Shown here: in pieces, positions 6,990 to 11,644 of the stretch
Layout: each line of letters opens with the position of its first letter
How positions within the stretch are numbered: the stretch's first letter is position 1
Assembly: GCA_028817635.1 (NCBI GenBank)
Contig: JAPPPH010000497.1
Coordinates: forward strand, 1-11,644
DNA: 11,644 nucleotides
Source of the DNA: Verrucomicrobiales bacterium
GTDB lineage: Bacteria; Verrucomicrobiota; Verrucomicrobiia; Limisphaerales; UBA1096
Direction of reading: 5' to 3'
The notes under the pieces: model-generated
Told to the model about the DNA's origin: nothing
Seen by the model: only the letters and a program-made list of their open reading frames with translations
Database searches by the model: none
Translations under genes and position numbers: made by a program

Positions 6990-9900
6990 TTAGAAAGAAA
7001 TCTCGAGTTGGCCAATTGCCGTTTGGGGCGGGGTGGTGATGTAGACGCGGTCGGAGTTGTCGGGCTGCCACCAGCCGGCGTTGCGATCGGGGGCGTGTTC
7101 AACGCGCGGGAGTGGTTTGCCGTTAACCGAAACGGCTTTTGGTTGAATCCCGTTCACGAGAAAGTGAACCGGTTGACCGGGATAATAATCGAACTCGATT
7201 GCGAGAAGCTCTCCGTCTGATTTCGATACGAGAGTTGCGGCGGAACTGATGGTGATTGGACGCTCCGCTTGGCCAAGGCGGACGGTTTTGATGTCGGGAT
7301 TGTGGCCATTGAGCAGCAGCACGTTGGCCATGATATCCTCCGGGTTAATGAACGCGGGCATCTTCTTTTCAAAATCCACGATACTGTCGGGGTAGCTGCC
7401 AATTTTATCGCCCTCGGCGAATTGCTGGTGCATGGTGCTGACGGTGATGTGTCTTACGATTCGCCGCCAGTCGGCTGGGGTGAAACCAAGGTCGCTACGC
7501 TTGGCCAAGTGGGGCCGGTCGGTCAGCGTCTCCTGCAACTGCCAGACGTGGTAGCTGTAAACCAGGCCGCACCATTGCACCGGGACGCCTAGCCATGAGT
7601 GGCTGAAAAATGTGCTGCCGAACACCGGGATTGTGGCGCCAAGCATCATCGGCTTGGCCGGCAGCGTCCAAAGGTAAATGAACGGCACGCCGGTTTCCGC
7701 CCACCGGATGGCCTCGGAAAGGTAGCGATCTTCGCCGGTGCAACGCCATGCGTCGTGATTGGCGGCCACGGCGTAGGCGGCGGCGAGGATGTCCGGTTGG
7801 TACATCGGGCACTCCCACATTTGCGAGCCACGTGGCAGGGCAAACGAATTGAGTAAACCAAGCGCCTTGAGGCCGGATTTCAAGGAGGCCGAACTACCGG
7901 TGATGCGTGCGTGCCGCAGAAGGTCCATTGTTTGGCGGGCGACTGTCCCAGAGACGGCGTCGCCCGCCTGGCCAAGCCGGGCATGTTTGCCGGTGAGTTG
8001 GGGTTGGCGCCATCCGCCGTCGGGGTGTTGCGATGAGGCGAGTTCGGCGATACGTCGGTCCAGTGCTTCAATCCCCTTGGCCAAGCGGCCATAATGGAAG
8101 GGAAGTTCCCATCGCAGGATGTGGGTTAGGCTCGGGCTGACAAGTTGATCGTCACGCATCGGTTCGGTGGCGGCAACTGCCGTGTTCAGCGAGTTGGTAT
8201 TGCCGGTGATCAGGCCATCGAGCCAGAGAAGCAGATTGAATCCCGCGGAGGGGTTCGATGCCCAGTCGATGCAGTGCCGGAACGTTCCCGGGCGGTCACC
8301 CCGAACCGTCTCGAGGAAACCGATACGGCAGAGCGCCATCTCGTCGTCAAACGATCGGGGTGGCGGATTCGGCTCCGGCAGGCCGCCCTGATGGGTGATC
8401 CATTCACCGAAAGCCCGCAATACACTGCCTTTCGTGACAGATAGCTCAGAGTGAATTGAAAACGATTGGCCGTCCTCCGCTGGATAAGGATTGAAACTGT
8501 CGCCGGGGTGCTCGGGAGCGTGTTTGGGGATGGACGGTATGGAGAGCGCGAGGTGATGGCTGTTGGCCAGCGCGGGCTGATTGGGTGCAGCGAAGTGCGC
8601 GGTTGGCAGGGAAAGGCGACCGTCCCATTCTTGGCCGGGATCCCAGGTAAGCGATAGGCTGAGTGGTTCTGACGGCAGCCGTTTTCGTGAAACGGTTCCT
8701 GCCGGTGATCTGCCGTAGAGGCTGTCTGGTGAGTAGTAAAAACCGGGCGCTGTCGGCGGCAGTTTGCTCTCCGGCGAAATGGTCACGGCCATGAACGGCG
8801 CAGTGACCTTGTGCGGGTGCGGAGTGATCCGATGATTATTGGGTGGCGCGAGGTCTCGCGGGTTGGACGACGACTCCGGGCCGGAGAGAAACTCGAGTCC
8901 GGGAAAAAGACCCCAGCTTTTGGCCGCGCCGAATGTTCCGTCGCCGAGGTGGATGCTCGGCCCGGTGGCGCGTAAAAGAGGCCCGTCGACCTTGGCCTTG
9001 AACTGATGAAGGATGCGCATCGGTTGGCCGTTTTTCGGGAGGATGACCTCAACCGAGGCGGCCCAGCGATCGGTGTCATGAATGAACGTGGCAAACTGGC
9101 AGTTGTTGTTTTCCGAAAACTTGATGTCCCGTGGTGAGAAGGTCGTCGTATCGGTCGAGTCGGTTACCTCCGCGAGAGGGGCCCAGACGCCTAGCTCAAA
9201 CCAATCGTCCCCGTCCCGTCCATGGATGCGGGCATATTCGAAGCCGTTTTCGCCGGGGATAAAATCGATTCGCATCCAGTCGTTCTGCAGGGTGATCGGT
9301 TTGCGGGTTGGTGTGCCTGCGTAGGTTTTGAATTTATGAGTGGCGAGCCCGCCGGGGAAGGGGGTGTACATTTCGATCGTCTTCGGTTCGGTCGGGGATT
9401 TCCAGCGCCAACGGAGGATGGCTTCCTCGCCGGGCGCGAGATGGTGAACGAACTTGCTGGGCAATGGGTTCGTGCCGGTGACGATAAAAAACTTGGTGTT
9501 TTGCTGGGTGTAATGGCCGCGACCGGCGTTCCTGACTTTCATTGCGAGTGGAATGAAGTCGCCGGCGATGGGGATCACCTGCTCGCAGGCGATCTGATCG
9601 ATCACGAGTTGGTGGGGAAAGTGGGCGATGATGGTCTCGCCGCTTGGCCAAGCGACTACGGGAGAGGCCTCCAGTTTGCCGGTTTCAAAGTAGACCGGGA
9701 ACCATGCAGAGTCGGAATCGTTGGCTGGCTGGACGAGATGCCTTTGGTCGTTGACCATCAACGTGCGTGTTTCATGGGCGGGGCGTTTCGCGAGGATGAC
9801 CCCGGAGACCGGCCCCTTTTTTCGAAGAGGGTATCCCGGCGGCGAGAATTTGAGTATCACCGGTTCGCCCCACATAGCCCAGTCGTAGGAGCTGTTCTTG

Positions 9901-10397
9901 AGGGAATCGACTGCGAGGGTGAGAGTGGCTGGTTCGCCGGCGTAGGAGCTGATGTCGATGGCGTGCGCGGCCCATTCGTTTTTCCGGTGGGCCTGCCGGA
10001 AGATGGATTCACCGTTGAGCCGAATTGAATACGCGACGCCATCCTCGCGATTGGTCAACTTCGCTCCATCGGACAAACCGATGCTGAACGCGAGGAAAAG
10101 TCGTTCTCCCTCCGCGAGCTTCGGCAGGCCAAGCGCGTAGTCGATCGTGGACACGCTTGGTTCGTGAAGCGGGTGGTGATAGATCGACCGTTTTTCGACA
10201 CCGCCACATATGCCGCTTGGCCGTAGGGAGATCTCAGCAGCGAGCTGTGCCTTGGCCTGCGGGAGTCGATCGATCAGGTCGGCGACTATGCGTGCCTCGA
10301 CCGTCTTGTGCACTTGGCCAAGCGCAGACAGCCCGATGAGCAGACAGGCGAGTGTGGCCAGTTGCGTTTTTAAAAACCGACGAGGTTGCGGTTGCAT
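6990..10397 (-). CDS. Large secreted multidomain protein of unknown function, carbohydrate-active-enzyme-like
   Basis: 1135 residues. ATG 10397 is followed by a clear signal peptide (RRFLKTQ, then LATLACLLIGLSALG). Visible regions: an N-terminal beta-sandwich (about 45-190) resembling NPCBM or galactose-binding-like domains (YALGLPKL, YSIRLNGESIF, YDWAMWGEPVIL); a CARDB/Ig-like stretch (about 265-355, IPLAMKVRNAGRGHY); a long beta-rich middle (about 370-640); an alpha-helical segment (about 680-1000) with DGGW at 793-796 and aromatic-rich WECPMYQPDILAAAYAV, suggesting an (alpha/alpha) barrel like those of polysaccharide lyases and glycoside hydrolases; and a C-terminal beta domain (about 1040-1135). 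I cannot place it in a named family, and catalytic residues cannot be assigned. It overlaps the end of the Coq4-like gene by 28 bases. Its operon position before a sulfatase suggests work on sulfated glycans, by inference. It has five CTTGGCCAAG sites. Confidence 0.7.
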   Translation of the reverse strand: MQPQPRRFLKTQLATLACLLIGLSALGQVHKTVEARIVADLIDRLPQAKAQLAAEISLRPSGICGGVEKRSIYHHPLHEPSVSTIDYALGLPKLAEGERLFLAFSIGLSDGAKLTNREDGVAYSIRLNGESIFRQAHRKNEWAAHAIDISSYAGEPATLTLAVDSLKNSSYDWAMWGEPVILKFSPPGYPLRKKGPVSGVILAKRPAHETRTLMVNDQRHLVQPANDSDSAWFPVYFETGKLEASPVVAWPSGETIIAHFPHQLVIDQIACEQVIPIAGDFIPLAMKVRNAGRGHYTQQNTKFFIVTGTNPLPSKFVHHLAPGEEAILRWRWKSPTEPKTIEMYTPFPGGLATHKFKTYAGTPTRKPITLQNDWMRIDFIPGENGFEYARIHGRDGDDWFELGVWAPLAEVTDSTDTTTFSPRDIKFSENNNCQFATFIHDTDRWAASVEVILPKNGQPMRILHQFKAKVDGPLLRATGPSIHLGDGTFGAAKSWGLFPGLEFLSGPESSSNPRDLAPPNNHRITPHPHKVTAPFMAVTISPESKLPPTAPGFYYSPDSLYGRSPAGTVSRKRLPSEPLSLSLTWDPGQEWDGRLSLPTAHFAAPNQPALANSHHLALSIPSIPKHAPEHPGDSFNPYPAEDGQSFSIHSELSVTKGSVLRAFGEWITHQGGLPEPNPPPRSFDDEMALCRIGFLETVRGDRPGTFRHCIDWASNPSAGFNLLLWLDGLITGNTNSLNTAVAATEPMRDDQLVSPSLTHILRWELPFHYGRLAKGIEALDRRIAELASSQHPDGGWRQPQLTGKHARLGQAGDAVSGTVARQTMDLLRHARITGSSASLKSGLKALGLLNSFALPRGSQMWECPMYQPDILAAAYAVAANHDAWRCTGEDRYLSEAIRWAETGVPFIYLWTLPAKPMMLGATIPVFGSTFFSHSWLGVPVQWCGLVYSYHVWQLQETLTDRPHLAKRSDLGFTPADWRRIVRHITVSTMHQQFAEGDKIGSYPDSIVDFEKKMPAFINPEDIMANVLLLNGHNPDIKTVRLGQAERPITISSAATLVSKSDGELLAIEFDYYPGQPVHFLVNGIQPKAVSVNGKPLPRVEHAPDRNAGWWQPDNSDRVYITTPPQTAIGQLEISF
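7268..7277. repeat. Iterated palindrome, 10-bp core
   Basis: In the 1135-residue gene near its C-terminal beta domain; encodes LGQ (RLGQAER). Confidence 0.8.
7500..7509. repeat. Iterated palindrome, 10-bp core
   Basis: In the helical part of the 1135-residue gene; encodes LAK (HLAKRS). Confidence 0.8.
8076..8085. repeat. Iterated palindrome, 10-bp core
   Basis: In the 1135-residue gene; encodes LAK. A one-mismatch copy (CCTGGCCAAG, encoding LGQA) lies nearby at 7967-7976. Confidence 0.8.
9641..9654. repeat. Iterated palindrome, full 14-bp form
   Basis: In the 1135-residue gene in the third codon phase, encoding AWPS. With LAK and LGQ copies elsewhere, this shows that all three phases are used. 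Confidence 0.85.
10313..10322. repeat. Iterated palindrome, 10-bp core
   Basis: At the end of the signal peptide of the 1135-residue protein, encoding LGQ. A site within this weakly constrained segment fits a neutral insertion or mutation target. Confidence 0.8.
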
Positions 10398-10951
10398 TCC
10401 TTGATGTGAGGATAGCGCTTGGCCTCGATCGCGTAGTAGGCCTTGAGCAGATCGACCTCGATGCCGATGTCCTCACGGATTTTTTGCAGCGGCCAGTCGA
10501 GATACTTTTTGTAGTCCACCTTGGCCAGAGATTGGCAGTCGGACACGAACCCGAGCCGAACGGCGTCCTTGAAGATGTGTAGATCCTCGTCCGTGAACCG
10601 GTAGTCCTTCGGGTAGACATACTTGGTCATGAAACTGAAGAGGCGCTCCTCGGTGGTTGTCACACGGTTGCTGCTCCCCATGGTGAACCCGAGCACGAAT
10701 GCCTCGTCCTTGATCATCACGCCTCGACCGAGGAGGATGTGAATGTAGTCGTGCGTCTCGAGGTTGGTTGCGCCGTGAAAAATGTCGATGCCCGGCAGGT
10801 CGAACTTGGGGTTTTCAACAAGCTGGATAATCAAGGGCACGTCGTCCTGCTCGAGGCCAAATTCGTCCAGTTGCGAGTAGGCTTGCTTGAGGGTCAAATC
10901 CGTGGTGGACAGGGGGACAAACCAGTTTTCAACTTTTTCTTCGATCGTCAT
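10370..10951 (-). CDS. Coq4-like protein (ubiquinone-biosynthesis Coq4 family)
   Basis: 193 residues from ATG 10951; a GTG at 10972 would add seven residues, and neither start has a clear ribosome site. There is no signal peptide, so it is likely cytoplasmic. The sequence THDYIHILLGRG gives H67-D68-x-x-H71, followed after exactly 11 residues by Glu83, matching the HDxxH-X11-E zinc motif of the Coq4 family. Eukaryotic Coq4 acts in coenzyme Q ring modification and complex assembly; bacterial relatives are less well understood. The preceding helix-rich region and length fit a small bacterial member. It appears to be the first gene of the minus-strand operon and overlaps the 1135-residue gene by 28 bases, an odd partner for a secreted protein. 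A near-match to the iterated palindrome (CTTGGCCAGA) lies at 10520-10529. Confidence 0.65.
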   Translation of the reverse strand: MTIEEKVENWFVPLSTTDLTLKQAYSQLDEFGLEQDDVPLIIQLVENPKFDLPGIDIFHGATNLETHDYIHILLGRGVMIKDEAFVLGFTMGSSNRVTTTEERLFSFMTKYVYPKDYRFTDEDLHIFKDAVRLGFVSDCQSLAKVDYKKYLDWPLQKIREDIGIEVDLLKAYYAIEAKRYPHIKECNRNLVGF

Positions 10952-11019
10952 AAGCCAGTAGTGTGCGGGCACAAAATAGACTTTCGCCGAGATAATGAAA
11001 AGAAAATGGCGGCTGGAGC

Positions 11020-11057
11020 AAAAAAGAGCGAAGCCCCGCCGGACAGCAGGGCTTCGC
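11020..11057 (-). terminator. Rho-independent terminator, minus-strand orientation
   Basis: A perfect 9-bp stem, GCGAAGCCC (11028-11036) with GGGCTTCGC (11049-11057), encloses a 12-base loop. Read on the minus strand it is followed by TCTTTTTT (11027-11020), the classic hairpin plus U-tract. There is no U-tract on the plus-strand side, so it acts one way. It sits about 70 bases before the Coq4-like gene, yet no minus-strand gene is visible upstream of it in the window. Confidence 0.75.
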
Positions 11058-11277
11058 GAGTTCAGGGGATGGAGGCCAATCGCACCCCGTCACAATCTAT
11101 AGAACAAACGGACGCCAGAGGCGCACCAAGTGCGGTTTTCGTGAAACAGTACCAACCAAAAACACGATCGCCGCGTTCTGATATAGACTTCCGGTGTCGT
11201 AAATCGTTCAAACAAAGTTGGTTAATGATATGAAAAAAAAATTGAGGTCAAGGTGTAAAACTGGTTGACAGGCCCGG
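11058..11277. other. Intergenic region between divergent genes; possible minus-strand small RNA or leader
   Basis: No convincing coding frame is seen here. On the minus strand, TTGACC (11251-11246) and TATCAT (11230-11225) lie 15 bases apart across an A/T run and could be a weak promoter. A transcript from there would be about 200 nt and end at the terminator at 11057-11020. On the plus strand the region must hold the promoter of the repeat-protein gene. All of this is inference from spacing and short motifs. Confidence 0.35.
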
Positions 11278-11293
11278 ATGCCGGGGGCAAACT
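11265..11293 (+). promoter_or_regulatory. Possible -35/-10 promoter near the repeat-protein gene
   Basis: A perfect TTGACA (11265-11270) is followed after 17 bases by CAAACT (11288-11293), a poor -10 box. If real, transcription would begin downstream of the ATG at 11278 and the true start would be a later non-ATG codon. Low confidence. Confidence 0.2.
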
Positions 11294-11644
11294 CGATCCA
11301 CGTTCAATTAGTTAATAAAAAACTGAAGACAAAAAACCTCCTCCATCGAGCGACCGCGCTTGGGGTTGCCTGCTGTGCGGCCTATAGTTTTCTGGCGGTA
11401 CCGACTGCCAATGCACAGCCCCGTCCCGGCGGTCTTTTTGCGCCGCCGAATACCGGCGCACCCAAGACCCGCGTGGGCGGAGGTGTTCGCGGTGGCCTGA
11501 TGTTGCCGAACACCGGGGCCCCGAAAACACGGATCGGAGGCGGGGTTCGCGGTGGGTTGATGCTGCCGAACACAGGCGCTCCCCGGACTCGCGTGGGCGG
11601 AGGTGTTCGTGGCGGTGTTATGCTGCCCAGGGTCGGTGCCCCGA
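11278..11644 (+). CDS. Secreted glycine/arginine-rich tandem-repeat protein (N-terminal part)
   Basis: An open frame from ATG 11278 to the right edge (122 codons, no stop). After a basic N-region (KKLKTKNLLHR) comes a hydrophobic stretch (ATALGVACCAAYSFLAV) and a cleavage-like PTANAQ, so it is probably exported. The mature part starts with a short Pro/Gly linker, then 20-residue repeats of consensus PNTGAPKTRVGGGVRGGLML. The GAPxxRxGGGxRG core loosely recalls the N-terminal motif of cyanobacterial DUF928 proteins, but here it is tandemly repeated and I do not assign a family. No function is known; a structural or cell-surface role is possible. The start is uncertain because there is no Shine-Dalgarno site and a possible promoter overlaps it. 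Confidence 0.65.
   Translation, partial: MPGANSIHVQLVNKKLKTKNLLHRATALGVACCAAYSFLAVPTANAQPRPGGLFAPPNTGAPKTRVGGGVRGGLMLPNTGAPKTRIGGGVRGGLMLPNTGAPRTRVGGGVRGGVMLPRVGAP
11446..11644 (+). repeat. In-frame 60-bp tandem repeats in the secreted repeat protein
   Basis: Units are at 11446-11505, 11506-11565 and 11566-11625, with a fourth starting at 11626 and cut by the edge. Each encodes 20 residues. Differences between units are mostly silent or conservative (V/I at position 10, K/R at 7, L/V at 18), which indicates duplication followed by purifying selection. The fourth unit begins to diverge (PRVGAP instead of PNTGAP). Confidence 0.9.

Noticed and set aside
9222..10028. 268-codon plus-strand open frame
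   Set aside because: It lies antisense to the 1135-residue protein in GC-rich DNA and looks like a shadow frame.
52..10322. The dispersed palindromes as CRISPR repeats, transposon ends or terminators
   Set aside because: Spacing is irregular, there are no spacers of uniform length, they lie inside genes without target duplications, and a loop-free palindrome lacks a U-tract.
11312..11573. Minus-strand open frames with proline/arginine repeats
   Set aside because: They mirror the plus-strand repeat protein, which has a signal peptide and conservative changes between units.

Overview
The window reads as chromosomal DNA from a GC-rich bacterium of the Planctomycetes-Verrucomicrobia-Lentisphaerae (PVC) group. 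The evidence is a very large secreted protein of the kind almost confined to that group (SGNH-like domain, then a 'membrane-bound dehydrogenase' beta-propeller, then HEAT repeats), next to a sulfatase and other secreted proteins. Shine-Dalgarno sites are poor or absent at most starts. No rRNA, tRNA, CRISPR array or insertion sequence was found.

Layout, left to right. (1) 1-4056, minus strand: one uninterrupted reading frame that runs off the left edge, 1352 codons visible, with signal peptide, rhamnosidase-type Ig/FnIII-like domain, LamG-like domain, degenerate SGNH domain, beta-propeller and HEAT-like repeats. (2) 4057-4144: short divergent promoter region. (3) 4145-5128, plus strand: small secreted zinc peptidase-like protein with a complete HExxH-X18-E gluzincin signature. 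(4) 10951 down to 5125, minus strand: an apparent operon of a Coq4-like protein, an 1135-residue secreted multidomain protein, a small AT-rich two-gene cassette (an 80-residue protein plus a DUF2283 protein, overlapping as GTGA), and a formylglycine sulfatase. The sulfatase has an in-frame TGA at its GKWHxG motif and no clear start codon. (5) 10952-11277: intergenic, with a strong minus-strand hairpin/U-tract terminator that no visible gene explains. (6) 11278-11644, plus strand: start of a secreted protein made of 20-residue tandem repeats, cut by the right edge.

The three large minus-strand reading frames look like parts of extracellular or periplasmic breakdown of sulfated polysaccharide: sulfate removal, carbohydrate-binding and alpha-helical-barrel domains, and an oxidoreductase-like propeller. 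This is inferred from family context and substrates are unknown.

The most striking signal is not a gene. The 10-bp palindrome CTTGGCCAAG, often extended to CGCTTGGCCAAGCG, occurs 12 times exactly, where about 0.01 copies are expected by chance in this length. All copies lie inside coding sequence, in all three codon phases, so the DNA rather than a peptide appears to be what is maintained. It behaves like a highly iterated palindrome (compare HIP1 of cyanobacteria) and is absent from the AT-rich cassette, the peptidase gene and the repeat-protein gene.
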